Assembly (NCBI GenBank): GCA_033439265.1
Contig: JAVTVX010000002.1
Coordinates: 10,080,174 to 10,144,173, forward strand
Origin: Dillenia suffruticosa
Lineage: Eukaryota > Streptophyta > Magnoliopsida > Dilleniales > Dilleniaceae
Reading direction: 5' to 3'
Length of the DNA: 64,000 nucleotides
The position numbers were made by a program, and so were the translations under genes. Under the pieces are notes generated by a model. It searched no databases. It was not told the DNA's origin and worked only from the letters and a program-made list of their open reading frames with translations. Below are positions 47,143 to 59,320 of this stretch, piece by piece. Every line of letters starts with the position of its first letter. Within the stretch, counting starts at the first letter, position 1.

Positions 47143-47150
47143 TATAAATA
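47143..47150 (-). promoter_or_regulatory. Candidate TATA element of the bHLH gene
   Basis: TATTTATA on the minus strand (TATAAATA on plus) lies about 155 nt upstream of the ATG, followed by a CT-rich leader. Position is reasonable for a plant core promoter. Confidence 0.4.
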
Positions 47151-47220
47151 GAGATCTTCTGCAATCTTACTGGCGTTGATAAAAGGGTTTGGCAAACAGA
47201 AGAAAAGGAGTCATCTCTAT

Positions 47221-47226
47221 CACGTG
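47221..47226. promoter_or_regulatory. G-box CACGTG upstream of the bHLH gene
   Basis: A perfect palindromic CACGTG lies about 75 bp upstream of the candidate TATA and about 235 bp upstream of the ATG. MYC-type bHLH proteins bind this site, so auto- or cross-regulation within the jasmonate MYC group is possible. A single G-box also serves bZIP factors. Confidence 0.45.
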
Positions 47227-47459
47227 CCGCGCAAGGAATTATTTGGCCCCTCTTGACAGGCGCCCGCCCCCTGTGTGAGCCCTTATGCTTACCCCATGCC
47301 ACACGGGTCACCTTCCTTGTTTTGTCTACTTCTATTGTCACTCGTCTACTTTTATTGTCACCTCTTGCCCTGCTTTCTCTTTCTCTGTTTAACTCAGCCA
47401 GCCCACCCCACCCCCACCCCACATGTTCCATCACTCCCTTTGTTGACGCGTCACCCAAA

Positions 47460-49900
47460 CAGCCAAAATGTTATTTGAGCAATTGGATCAAATATAAATT
47501 GATTTTAAACTTTCCTTTTCAAAAGCCTCCCCCAAAATACAAAATTTGTCATTGCGTTCAAAATTCGTTTATTTTTACAAACAAAATAATTAAAATATGT
47601 TTTCATTTAAAATATTAAAAATAAATTAAAATACATTAAATCCCCACCGCGTCTTCTTCTTCTTCTCCTCAGCAAATTGAAGGACAGTCCTCGAATCTGG
47701 CTAAAGGAAGGATATGGTAGTTTTCCCTTTTCCTTTCTCAGCTTCATGTCCGGAATCCAAGGCTCCATTTTGTTCTACGTCTTGAAACACAACTTCAATT
47801 TCTGATGTTCTTATATAGATAACTCAGGTAATCAATTGGTTAAAACAAATTAATAAGTCACAAACCGTACAGAAAAAAATAAGTAAATAAATAAAGACTT
47901 CATATTTTTAAGATTTCATTATGACAGGACCTAATAAAATTTGTTTTATTTATATTACTATACTTTTTTTTTTAAATTCAAAGTTAAAATATTAAATTCA
48001 AAAGAGATTGTTTAATTTTTTATAAAAAAAAAATAATATTAATCAATCAAACGAAGAAGATAGAGAGTGAGATATCAAAATGAGGAAATGATCCGCACTC
48101 CCCTCACCTCAAAAGAACACATTTTTTCTTCAGAAATTATTGGAGTTACCGTACCCTGTATTTAAAATTTATTATTTTGCTTCGCTTTAAAAATGAGATG
48201 AAAGGTAAATAAAATGAATTTAAAAATTATAATAGGAAATTTAATATTTTGAAACATCCTAAAAGGTAAATTAGATAAATAAAATGAGATGAAAGAAATA
48301 TGATATAAGTCATGATTAAAATATATTTGATATATCAATAATTTGATTGGTCGGGCTGTGAGAGCGAGCAACCTCAACCTTTAAACCGTATAGTATAATT
48401 CAATAGAAAGAGTAACAGTTAGCACGCACCTTATAAGGACAAAGCTAATGACTGCTGAAAGGACTTTGTCAGATGTGCGTACAAATGTGAGACATGTGGG
48501 CGGCTTTTAGCCTAGGAATCATCATAACACAGTTTAAAACACGCCCATATATTCAATGGTATTGGTTTTGCCTTTGCCTTTTTGGGTGCAGGCTCGACGG
48601 GTTGTGGTCTTAATCTGGATATGAACGTGGCCTTCTCTATAATCCGTTGAACTTAGCTAATAGCTTTCACATCAAACAAGGTCAATTAACACGCACGATA
48701 CACGATGCTTGCCTTGCACAGGCAGTGCCATTTTCGGTACTCTTCCAAGTTTCCACGGGGTGTACACGGAATAATTGCACCACCTCAGCACACCAAAGAC
48801 AACCTGTATCAAACCCTTAACCATAACATCGAGATACACCCAGACTTCAAGACTTGAAGAAATTGTATATCACAGTTTTTTATCGTATAAGAATTTATAT
48901 TTAAAATTATTATATTTAGAAAGGAAATTTGAATCGTAAACTATTTCCTAAATCGTTTACCACAACAAGAGGATTAGTTAGCATTTGCTTGGATACTTTT
49001 CCCACGTACCGATTTCTTGACATTTATGGCTGGTTAGGACCAGCTTCATGTCAACATTCAATGAAGTGGAGGTGGAGGTAAATTGGGTTGACATATATAT
49101 ATTCATTTTTCGACGTGACCACATGAATCGGGGTCTTCTCCCCTAATTTACATACAATGAAACACAAGTTATGCCAAAACATTAACCGACCAACCATGCG
49201 TTGGAACTAAATCTACTACCAAGCACTCATGTATCTTTTCAATTGTTAGGAATAATTAATTTGTTTTTATTTTAGGAAAACAGAGTAATTTCTTCATCAG
49301 ATTCTGAGGAGATGAACTATAGGTTGTCATATCAAAGTTTGCAGGAATGACATTGTCGGTGGTCCTACGACCCAAGGGCATCTGTCATATCTGGAATTCT
49401 TGTTCCCTGATGTGACAGATTATAGAGACTTATGAAGTGGCCGCCCCTTTTCCTTGAAATTTCATGCTTGCAAGACTCCTTGACTTTCCAGTCGGAAGAA
49501 ACAGAGTCACGTTGAAGAAATGAACAAACGAAATGAAAATAATTAAGAGTATGAAAAGAATATTTTTATTATAGAGGATAGACTTTGTAATTCAAGATGC
49601 ATTGAAGATGAATCTGCCTTTAGTTTCCCCTGTATTCCACAAAATGCAACTCATAATAAGTGATTCAAGGCAGATTACTCTATTAGATAACGATCAAAGT
49701 GGTTCAAGATATGGAACTCTTCGACCCAAAAATTAGAAGTTGGAAGAGAAAGACATGGTGGAAGACATAATCTAACTCACAGATAAGAGAGGGAACGCCT
49801 GTTAAAATTTCACGTGTAATTGGTGTATGGATTTGGCCAATGTCGTCCAAGGGATCAATAATGCCCATCGTGACTACAGATAATTCTTTTGAAAGGCCCC
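47460..49900. other. Intergenic DNA, no supported gene
   Basis: AT-rich with A/T runs near 47960-48030. On the minus strand about 47815-47712 a short open stretch reads like a soluble protein fragment (EIEVVFQDVEQNGALDSGH) before a stop, but I recognise no family. Nothing else is supported. Confidence 0.4.
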
Positions 49901-50363
49901 TTGCATGTTAAGAACTCTAAGATTGACCAAGCGTCTAAATGCCACAGCTCAAATGCAGAGCCACTGCTAAAGCGCGATTTTTAACATGTCTTGCTTGTTA
50001 TATATCATCATTGTCTACCCACCTCCATGGAGATTGTCCAAAACGCGATACTGTCCATGATTGGCTATGGCGTGTCATCAGCCTCCAAGCTCTTAAAACT
50101 CCAGAAAAAATCCTCAATATCATCTTCCAATTGTTTGGAGGAACTCGTTGGCAATCATATTAGCATTTGATGAATGTGGCCCATGCTTGATGGGAGGAGA
50201 TTCAAAATATAAAAGGAGCAGCTTTACTTTGGCACGTTTTGATGATCAGAATTTTAAGAAAGTTCACAACTTGAATAGCACATATTAATGAAGTCAAAAG
50301 GATCAGCCATCTGCAGTAGGTTAGTGAGATTATTAGTAACAGGTAGTATACAACTTTTCCAAG

Positions 50364-50995
50364 TGATAGAACATGGTCTAATAGCTCATACCCCATACAA
50401 AGCCTAATGACCCATAACCAGAAAATCCATAGACTACCGAGCGACCTCTCGGCAGACGCACAAGATGACCGAGCAAGGTCTCAATCGAACTCTTTCAGTA
50501 CACCAGTACATCTTGCCTGACCATCTTCTCTCCACTCCTAATCGAACTCTCTTGGTCGGACCCTCTTAGTCATACTCTCTTGGTTCGACATCTCCCCTCT
50601 TGGTTCAACGTCTTCCATCACGTAACGTTTCTGCTAAGCAAATCAAAATCATGATCACACGATATTTGAATCTATTATAATCTCGCCCAATAAAGAAGGA
50701 GATCTTTATGACAGTTGAAACCTTTCTTATCTTGTAAGATCCTAAATCTCTTGCGGTCTTGATAATAAAGGAAATCTTTGGGAGCTCAAACCTTTCTAAA
50801 CCTTGAGAGATTTTAAATCTCCTAAAACTCTTAACTACACTTCTTGTAATATCAGAAGTTCTTAGACAATCCCTTTATTAGAAAAGTAGGGTTTTTATAT
50901 CTCTCGACACACATGAGACTATTCATGAATACATATAATATATATACGGAATAAAGGCGACTCATCAGATACGTTCTTTATGCACTTTTGACACC
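50364..50995 (+). repeat. LTR-like repeat, copy A (inverted partner at 54845-55361)
   Basis: It starts TGATAGAACATGGTC and ends near an ATGAATACATATAATATATA area. It matches the reverse complement of 54845-55361 through the GAGCTCATA, AAGAAGGAGAT, TCTTGTAAGATCCTAAATCT and AGGGTTTTTATATCTCT segments. The start resembles that of the Tat-like LTRs (TGATGGTAC). Probably a decayed solo LTR; edges are approximate. Confidence 0.5.
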
Positions 50996-51054
50996 CTACA
51001 TATGCATATAAGGGCTTATTTAAGGCTCTCTTAGTTTTTTCTCTCATTTCTCTT

Positions 51055-51790
51055 TCTAAGTTGAACGATTTAGATATCTAGATTTTATCATTCAAAATGA
51101 TGACAATATAGATGGAGATGTGAATCATATGATTCAAACGGGTTGAATTAAATGGAGAAGGGTTCTTTATAATCGCATGATGCTATTACATTTTAAGGGA
51201 AAGTTTTATAAAATAGCGATTAGATTTACACTATTGTATGGTACTGAATGTTGGGTTATTAAACAATAACAAAAATAAAAGATGGTTGTAGTAAAAATGA
51301 AAATATTTAGGTGAATGTGTAGAAAAACTAGAAGAGATAAAATTAAAAATAAAGAAATTCGTAATAAGTTGGGAGTTAGTTTAATTGAAGATAAGATGCG
51401 ACAGTATCGTTTGAGGTGGTTTGGACATATGTAAAGAAAACCCAAAAATGCACCGATTCCGAGATCCGAGAACTTAAATATAGAAAATTTAGTAAAACGT
51501 AGAAATAGATCGCTGAAAACTTGGATATAAGTTATCTATAAAAATATGAAAGTTAAGAGTTTAGAAAAGAAAATGGTTTTGGATAGGAATTGATGATATA
51601 GAAAAATCCGTATAAATTAAACCAATATATTTTAAATATTTATCTATTAATTTATTAATTTATTTATATTTATTTTTCTTTTTATTTTATATATATTTTT
51701 TTTATTTTATTTTTCTTTTCTCTATTTTTTAAAATTTGTTTATCAAATGGCTGATCTCAAATATTGAGATTAAGAGTCAATTTGTTTTGT
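51055..51790 (+). mobile_element. Second degenerate RTE-type LINE 3' fragment
   Basis: It aligns with the relic at 9340-10010. Shared translated phrases include FIIQNDDNIDGDVNH, LKGKFYKIAIRFTLLYGTEC, VKMKIFR.MCRKTR and [17 protein letters not shown]. The 3' side has the same KINPKT-like text, an AT-rich tail and a CTCAAATATTGAGATTAAGA end. Stops and shifts make it inactive. It lies in the last intron of the RopGAP pseudogene. Confidence 0.75.
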
Positions 51791-52448
51791 TATTGTTTTC
51801 TCTTTCTAATTTAAGTGTTAGAACTCACCGGCTAGGACACCCCGGTAGGTATTTTGTATGTTTTTCCATTAACCAAGTTCTAGCGGATGTATCAACACTG
51901 CTTCCCCGCTCAAGCAGAAAAATTTATCTATGGAGTCAAAACTGACTTTAACACCAAGTTTCAACAAAAGCAGAAAATAATTCTATGACAGACAACATCT
52001 TTGTGGAAGGTCCTCCAAACCCAGAAAAGTCTTTAGGCAAGTGAAATCAGATGGCAAGGCCTAAAACCAGGTGCTAGTGCATGCGAAAATCATCTGTGCT
52101 TTTCCAACTTACCACGACAGAAGAAGTTTAGCCAAATTATTGTCAAATAGCCGCAGAGCGTAAACTGTATATACACCAAAGCTTCATGGGATATCACTAC
52201 CCAGCAGTGGCTGCTATATCCCGCTCCCAAAAGATTTCTCTTTAGGAGCTGGCCACCACCAAATATAGGAAGTGTTTACTCTCTTATTAGCCCTTTTCTG
52301 GTGTTAGAGGACAATCGCATTGTAGAAGCATTGAATGTTGTAAGCACGTTAAAGAAACTTGAAAATTTCAAATTGGCACACCACATGAATGATAATGTTG
52401 TGACAAGCAAAAGAAAATGTGTTGCCCTCCTAGTAAAAATTGTAGCTC

Positions 52449-52490
<42 letters not shown>
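52449..52490 (+). repeat. (GA)n microsatellite
   Basis: About 42 bp of GA repeat directly abutting the 3' border of the RopGAP pseudogene exon that ends at 52492, i.e. at the former splice donor on the minus strand. Confidence 0.9.
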
Positions 52491-52493
<3 letters not shown>

Positions 52494-54059
52494 TTGTCAT
52501 GTTGGGTGCAAAAGCCATAGCAACATTCTGCAGGTTCATCTTGTCGTAATGTCCATGGCACACAACATCTGTCATCAGATTAATGGCCCCATCAAGTAAT
52601 CCCACTTCCATTGCTGGTCTCTACAAGTTGAATGCATTTCTCTTCGGTGTTTCACTGCATTAGCTGATCTCTTGTGATGAGATCAAGTACACCCCTAGGA
52701 AGTTCTCTAAACCAAATCTGCATTTACAAAATCACCAGAATTAAATTCCAGTCATCATGGGAGCTACTTTGCAACACAAAACTGAATTTAATCTGCAACC
52801 TAGTGTCATTGCCTTGTCACTTTGCAAGCTAGGCAGCACACCGCACTCGATTAGAATTAGACGAGCCCTGTTAAGCAATAAGCTTAGTTTCCAACGAAGA
52901 CAGTAATATAGGGGTGTCCTAGCAAGAAAATTGGCAATCAAACAGATCCAAGATAGTCCTATTACATTGCTCTCATTGCATGCCAAATGGCCGTCTGGTT
53001 TGACTGGCAACACATCTGTTGTTTTAGGTTTATTGTCTTCCTGAATAAGAATTCAGATATAAAGTCCAACAAAGAAAATGGCATATAACTCATTGGATAA
53101 ACCATAGCATGACCAATTTAAAATTGAGAAGATAAAGCATATCCGGAGAATTCGAGACAGGTATATGAAGCTTCAAATTATCCTCGGCAGCGGCAATGCA
53201 AAGAGAAGTCGGGCTCTGCCAACTTCCTTTAGTTCTTCATTTCAGCCAACCTAATTATTCATTCATCCATTTTCTTAATCTTTTCTTCCTACCATTACTC
53301 TAAAGCCAAAGTGATTGACATTGGCAAGACCATGTGGGCCTCACGACAAAAATAGTTGAAGGCAAAACCTCTTCACATCATATGCTTTGGCATGAGACTA
53401 AACAAAGAGGCAACATTGAGAAGTTGATCAATAATTGTTCAGTTGTCCGTGGATCTAATTAAGGTTTCTTGCTATTTCATTCTTTTAAAGGTGCACTCAA
53501 GGGAGTTAAAACTACTATTTTTTATCCTTCGCACGGAGGAAAAACTGGATTTAGCAGGAGGAGGCACCATATTCTTGAATACACCGGGTGGGACCTATGA
53601 GGCTGAAAGTTCAAGGGTTTCCATTCATAAGCTAAAAGTGGATTCAACAATCAATTGATTTAAGCATTTCACACTGATACCTTTGTCAAAGTTGCCAAAC
53701 AATGTGGATCGGCATTACGAGGCATGACACAATTGTTGAGCTGTTCATGAACAAATTTCTCTTCACATTTCTTGGTAGTCAGTCTGAATATTCCTTCAGC
53801 CCTTATACACAAATGGCATGAACAAACATCAGAGCTTCTACAGCGGAAGCAAAGAAACAATTACTCACCAAAAAGTGAAGGAAGGAAAATAAAAAAGAAT
53901 GGCCCCCTGGCAAAAAGCCAACATAAAGACCTCCTGTGGCGGCATATAAACTTGCTTACATCATGAGCAGAACCATAGGCATGCTATTTCCTCTCTGATC
54001 ATGGGAAAATTGGACTGTTGGTAAAAATGATGGAATATATGCCCAGTCCGAAAAGATTA

Positions 54060-54844
54060 TGTTAGGGTTTTAAGAAATACAAGGTAGAAGGACAAGATCG
54101 AAAAAGAGTCATCGGATGATAAGGAAGGCATTGCGGCTTTTTGTAATCGTAAGTTAAAAAATAAAAAATAAAATAGAAGAAGAAGAAGAAAGACCTACAG
54201 AAAGGGCACACAGAAGGGGGGACGACATTAGGATTCCTCGGTGGTTCGTGACGGCACAAATTTATAATTTTATATATATTAATTTTCATTTTGTGATTGC
54301 CACGTGTGGGAATAACGACACCGGGCTTTTAACCAATATACCATAAAACCTGAATACATTATGAATAATTTGTGCTGCTAAAGTCGACATTTCAGTCGCC
54401 GCTACTTTTACCGCATCCTATGATTTTTACCATACTAAATATAAATAAATAATTTATAATATCTATAATATAATAAATTTTATTATTATTATTATTGATG
54501 TTGTTGGTGATGAATTTGTTTTACATATAAATTGCTTTGTCGACTTGAATAGGGGACTAATGTTGGTATGGTTACTAAGCCTTCGTGGTAAATGGATCTG
54601 TAAAAGACCGTCTTGATCGTTGTTGTTGTCGTTGTCGTTATTATTAAGATCGTTATTATTATTATTATTATTGTTCTTACTGTTGTTGTTTTGCTGGGCC
54701 TTCGTGGTGAAAAAACTTGCAAAAGGTTCGCTAGAAGTGGTCCGATGAAGGATATTTCGACATTCAAGTGAAAAATAGAATTAAAAAAGAGAAAAAGAAC
54801 AGACTATGAAAAAACTTAAATTTGTTTTGTGTAAAATTTGTTTT
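54060..54844. other. Intergenic DNA with TTA/TTG microsatellites
   Basis: No gene. (TTA)n lies near 54478-54495 and a (TTG/TTA)n cluster at about 54620-54690. Open frames here consist of these repeats. Confidence 0.45.
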
Positions 54845-55361
54845 GTGTAGCCTATGGGTAATGTGTGTAAGTAGTGCTAGAAGAATGTATCCGGTGGATC
54901 GTCATTACTCAATATATATAACATGTGTATACATAACAAGTCTCTTATTTAGAGATATAAAAACTCTAATTATCTTATAGAGAGATTGTTAGAGATTTTC
55001 TAAAATTACAGAAACTATAATTAAAAATTTTTAAGAGATTTAAGATCTTACAGAATTAAAGAAGGTTTAAATTGTCATGGACATTTCTTTTCTTACAAGA
55101 TGAAATTACTTCTGGAATTAGGAGAGACTGAAATCTTGGATAATCATAATTTTGATTTGTTCGGTGAAGACATTATCTGGTGGAAGACCACTTGATAGTA
55201 GTCGAGATATTTAATCGAAAGTATTTGATCAAACAGTAGCTGAAGGGTTTTACCAAGTGTATTTGCTCGAAAACTTGCTCAATCATCTCGGGTGTTTACT
55301 GATAGGTGCGTTAATGGTATGTGAATTTTATAGTTATGAGCTGTTAAATCATGTACCATCA
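54845..55361 (-). repeat. LTR-like repeat, copy B (inverted partner of 50364-50995)
   Basis: Read on the minus strand it starts TGATGGTACATGATTTAACA at 55361. This start closely matches the Tat-like LTR start at 63314 (TGATGGTACCTAATTTAA), but the body matches copy A better. Probably a decayed solo LTR of a Tat-like family; the far edge is approximate. Confidence 0.5.
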
Positions 55362-55696
55362 ATTACTAAATAAAAATAAGAAAGGTGGCGCATAATTCTT
55401 GCACCTTATAAAGCAAGAATGGTTCCAGGAACCAAGAATTTCAACACTTGTAGAAGAGGTTGAGCACAAGAATTTGTAGTCATGAGTACTAATTATATGT
55501 AATGGTGTGCTTCTTCAACTATATATATATTAAATGATTCGAGTGTTTATGTAATCTGAAACCTTCAATCCGTAGAGGATAAACATGTTTAACCATAAGC
55601 TTGTGCTACTCCCATTTTTGTTCAGGTCCACTCATTTTCTCATCTCCGAGAGTGGAATAATTTTACTCTCCCTTTCATGTGTTCAATTCCTTACGT

Positions 55697-55697
55697 T

Positions 55698-55728
<31 letters not shown>

Positions 55729-55730
55729 TT
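55697..55730. repeat. (TTTA)n microsatellite
   Basis: Eight or so TTTA units in a stretch with no gene. Confidence 0.85.
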
Positions 55731-55997
55731 ACAAATTTGACCTACCCATCATAAATGTGTTACAACCCCACAAATAATAAGCCTGAATTTGTGGTACGAA
55801 CAACGTATAACTCCCCAGGTCCCAACAGAAAAGAGAAACTTTGTTGTTGCATCCAAGAGTCATCCTCTTTTGCTTTTGACTACGAGCAAGCAATCTAAAT
55901 AATATGGGCCTAAATTTTACATATCTATACTGACATGTCGGTTGGAAGTTTACTAGAATCAAGTCATAACTTTTGATGGCTTGCAGATGTAGATAGT

Positions 55998-56977
55998 TGA
56001 TTATACCTTATTTAATGACAAAAACTTTTATTATTTCCATGAGAATTTAATTTTTTTATAATCATCCGATAAATAAGAAAATTTCTAACAAATTCGAATC
56101 TTTCTTAATCCCTCTAGAATTCTAATTCTTTTGATCTGTCGAAAAGGAAGAAAACATTTCTTAAATTCTAAACTTTCTTTATTTCAAATGATTTTAAATC
56201 TTTTAAAAGTTATTTTTTACCACAATCACTGTTATTTCGGAAGACCTCATATGAAAGGAAAGTAAGATTTCCTACACCTCTTGAAAGATTATATATACAG
56301 AGTAAAGATAACCAATTAGGGTACGTCTACATACCCACCATAGGGGGACTACACACATGAGAAAGGGAGTCAACTCATTCTCCACAACGGAGGCAACTCA
56401 TTCTATACTATCAGAGGTATGACTTCATTCCCAATTCTATACCATTAGAGATACAATTTCATACTTCATTCCATATAATAGCAAAGGTATAACTTAATAC
56501 TTAATTATACACAGTAATATGTTTATCATCTCTCTCTGCATATATACATCATATATAGGACCATATCCATGGCTCTCTACAAATAATACACACAGGAGCG
56601 AACTCTACATATATAACACAGGGCCATATATCCAAGACTCTTCAATCTTTCTACTATCACTTTATCTGACTTGAGTGTTGCAGGTCCAGTGGGGTTTTTG
56701 CAAGTTTCTTCATTGACGATGACCCAGTCGATGTACCAACACTGGTCAACCTTATATACGATACACAGAGATAATACAGAGCTACATCTAAGACTCTATT
56801 AGTCTTTCTTTTTCTTTTATCTACTCTTTCTGACTTAAATGTCAAAATCCACCCAGACCAGCCCCAGCGGGGTTCTTGCAGGTCTCCCACTCAAGAAGAA
56901 CCGTCGAACACATCGACAAAGCTCCCTATTCGAATCAGAAGAGTAAGTATCTATGAAGTCTATTGTTGACATCAACA
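55998..56977 (+). repeat. 5' LTR of the Tat-like element
   Basis: About 980 bp, from TGATTATACC to GACATCAACA. It contains several CATACTATCAGAGGTATGAC-like short repeats (56395-56500) and ends just before the primer site. Within it a segment around 56650-56760 is partly duplicated at 56780-56890 (TTCTTGCAGG/GTTTTTGCAAG and CCAGTGGGG/CCCAGCGGGG landmarks). Confidence 0.75.
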
Positions 56978-56978
56978 A

Positions 56979-56996
56979 ATTGATACCATTTGTGGG
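56979..56996 (+). promoter_or_regulatory. Decayed primer-binding site of the Tat-like element
   Basis: TTGATACCATTTGTGGG differs from the usual TTGGCGCCGTCTGTGGG mainly by C/G-to-T/A changes, as expected for deaminated methylated sites. It lies two bases inside the LTR. Confidence 0.5.
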
Positions 56997-56999
56997 AAA

Positions 57000-58100
57000 T
57001 GACTGACCGATTAGCCAAAGAGATTTTACGCTCTACTTTGCTTTGCCTTCCATATTGCCATGAATAAAGTGGAGGAACGAATATCCAAACCTTCGGAGTG
57101 GTCATACACATATTCTGTAAGACCAAGGCCCCCGCATCTAGGGAAGTCTTCATAGCCCAATATTACTTTGTTAATTTCCTAGTATTCATTACTAGTTGTT
57201 CTGATATGGAATTTCGTCTTATACTTTTCGTGACAATAATATCTCTATTTTGCATGTTCGGCCACACCTTCACAACATTTTGATTACATGGAATGCCCAA
57301 CAATCAAAAACAATCCTAAGCTACTACTACCTTTAATGCAATCAAACTACCGTCTCCTTGCAACACTATCAGCCTAGTCTAGACATCCTGGAAGCATTAC
57401 TGAGCACCAAACACATAAAGGTCAAGTTCAAAACATCTCTTGGCATCGAAATACCCAACTGTGATCTAGAATCGTTGAATGTCTCGATTCAGTAACTCCT
57501 ATTCACAGCTTACTTACTTTGTCAGTATTTTAGTATTGCTAACAAATTGTTCCGATCTCAAATCTTACTTTATATTCATCACAACAATAGTATTCTTATC
57601 CTATACTCTCGATACCGGAGTGCTTAAATGCGATCCAGATCCACCGCATGCCCCAGTTTAGTAATTTCTTCCCTCACCTAATACTGCTTTGTTAATTTCT
57701 AATATTTTTACATAACTATTTCAAATTTTCCTTTGCTACTATCATAATAACAATATCTCTATTTTATATACTTTGCTACTTTTCATAACATTTTGATCAG
57801 CAGTAAGACTCAGCCCCGGTGATTTTCCATGAGACTCAGACTCTGGCATCCGTGAAACTCCAGTTTAGCTCCATGGTCTTGACACCCACTCTCTCAGCAC
57901 TTCGCCTTAAACGCGTCATCAATACAGATCTCAACCCTTGACTGGGCAAATACAGCCCACATTTTCTCGGCCCGCTCCTCACATGGGTTTCACACTCATC
58001 ATCTCGGCTTGACGCCCATCCTTGGGATGCCTCTCGCCATTGGAGTGCTCAACTATGATCCGGATCCATCGGGTATCTTGATTTAATATTTTCTACCATC
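57000..58100 (+). repeat. Tat-like element interior: irregular repeated AT-rich modules
   Basis: A module with TTACTTTGTTAATTTCTAGTATT and CTCTATTTT..CACAACATTTTGAT landmarks recurs with variation near 57160, 57524 and 57681. They are divergent relatives of the regular modules at 58108 and 58680. No coding frame. Some stretches (57790-58080) have mixed composition and phrases such as CTTGACGCCCATCCTTGGG that recur in the 85-bp array. Confidence 0.5.
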
Positions 58101-59320
58101 ACCTCTTATTACTTTGCTACTATTTTCATATTGCTAGCTAGCTGTTTCAATTTGGAATTTTGTTTCATGTTTATTAAGATAATAATACATCTATTCTACA
58201 TATTCTAACTCTCCTTCATAATATTTTGATCATGTCAACCGTGCGACAGCCAGAAGCAACTTTCAACTAGTGATCACGCAAATTAAGCGAACCATTTATT
58301 GAGCAGTTCTCATGGCTCCATGCCTCTCAAAATGTCAATATACAGGATGTAACTTCTGAGCTGGTGGCTTCCAAAAATTCTTTGACTCCATGCCTCATAC
58401 TGGTTCCACACCTATCCTAGCCACAACACGGGATGTAACTCCTGAACTGGTAGCTCCCATATTTTCTTGACTCCATGCCTCATATAGGTACCACATCTAT
58501 CCTGGCCAACATACAGGATGTAACTTTTGAGCGAATAACTCCCACATTTTCTTGACTCCGTGCCTCACATGGATTCCATACCCATCCTAACCAACATGAG
58601 GGATGTAACTCTCAAGTGGGTCCTACAATCTCTTGGCTTTGCAACTTACACGGGTTCTGAACTCATCCTATTACTTTGCTATTATTTTCATATTGCTAGC
58701 TAGCTGTTTCGATTTGGAATTTTGTTTTACATTTATTATGACAATAATACCTCTATTCTATATACTCTGACTCTCCTTCATAATATTTTGATCATGTCAA
58801 CCACGCAATAGCTAGAAGCAACTTTCAGCTAGTGATCACGTAAATTAGGCGTACCCCTACATTGAGTAGTTCTCTCGGTTCCACACCTCTCAAAATGCCA
58901 ATATATGGGATGTAACTCCCGAGCGATGGTTCCCAAAAATTCTTTGACTCCGCGCCTCATACAGGTTCCACACCCATCCTAGTCACAATACGGGATGTAA
59001 CTCATGAACGGGTGGCTCCCATATTTTCTCGACTCCTTACCTCACATGGTTCCACACCTATCCTAGCCAACATATGGGTGTAACTTCTGAGCTAATAACT
59101 CCTACATTTTCTCAACTTCATGTCTTACATGGATTCCACACCCATCCTAGCCAACATGAGGGATATAACTCCCGAGTAGGTGGCTCCTACTATCTCTCGG
59201 CTCAACACGTTATACGGGTTCTGTACCCATCCTAGCCAATATACAGGATGTAACTCCCGAATAATTGGCTCCCACATTCTCTTGGCTTCGCGCCTCACAT
59301 CTGTTATGTACCTACTCTCT
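58100..59320 (+). repeat. Higher-order tandem repeat: 85-bp monomers in about 570-bp units
   Basis: The word GATGTAACT marks a monomer near 58346, 58432, 58517 and 58602, then 58910, 58994, 59078, 59162 and 59247, so the period is 84-86 bp. Each monomer carries CCACACCCATCCTAGCCAACATA, GGGATGTAACTCCCGAGC and TTTTCTTGACTCC. An AT-rich module (ATTACTTTGCTA... to CAGCTAGTGATCACG) precedes each group, at 58108 and 58680, giving a larger unit of about 570 bp. Confidence 0.8.

Larger units (their letters stand above)
50225..54030 (-). pseudogene. Broken CRIB-RopGAP (ROP GTPase-activating protein) gene
   Basis: Four exon-like pieces occur in the right order on the minus strand. About 54030-53925: VQFSHDQRGNSMPMVLLMM, then TAA (53956-53958), then LYAATGGL. 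53801-53679: AEGIFRLTTKKCEEKFVHEQ to LTK. 52717-52492: IWFRELPRGVLDL, with TGA (52652-52654) and a shift, then MEVGLLDGAINLMTDVV to NVAMAFAPNMTK. From 50310: MADP, a one-base insertion, LTSLICAIQVVNFLKILI. These match the RhoGAP domain of plant RopGAPs, which switch off ROP GTPases. GT/AG borders survive at several exons. The CRIB exon was not found. Stops plus frameshifts mean no functional protein. Its last intron contains an RTE relic and an LTR-like repeat. Confidence 0.82.

Noticed and set aside
52741-53013. 90-codon minus-strand open frame between RopGAP exons
   Set aside because: It lies in the intron between two identified exon pieces and does not match RopGAP or any family I know.
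58300-59320. Regularly spaced repeats considered as a CRISPR array
   Set aside because: The 85-bp units are head-to-tail with no unique spacers, degenerate, and lie in a plant retrotransposon; no cas genes.
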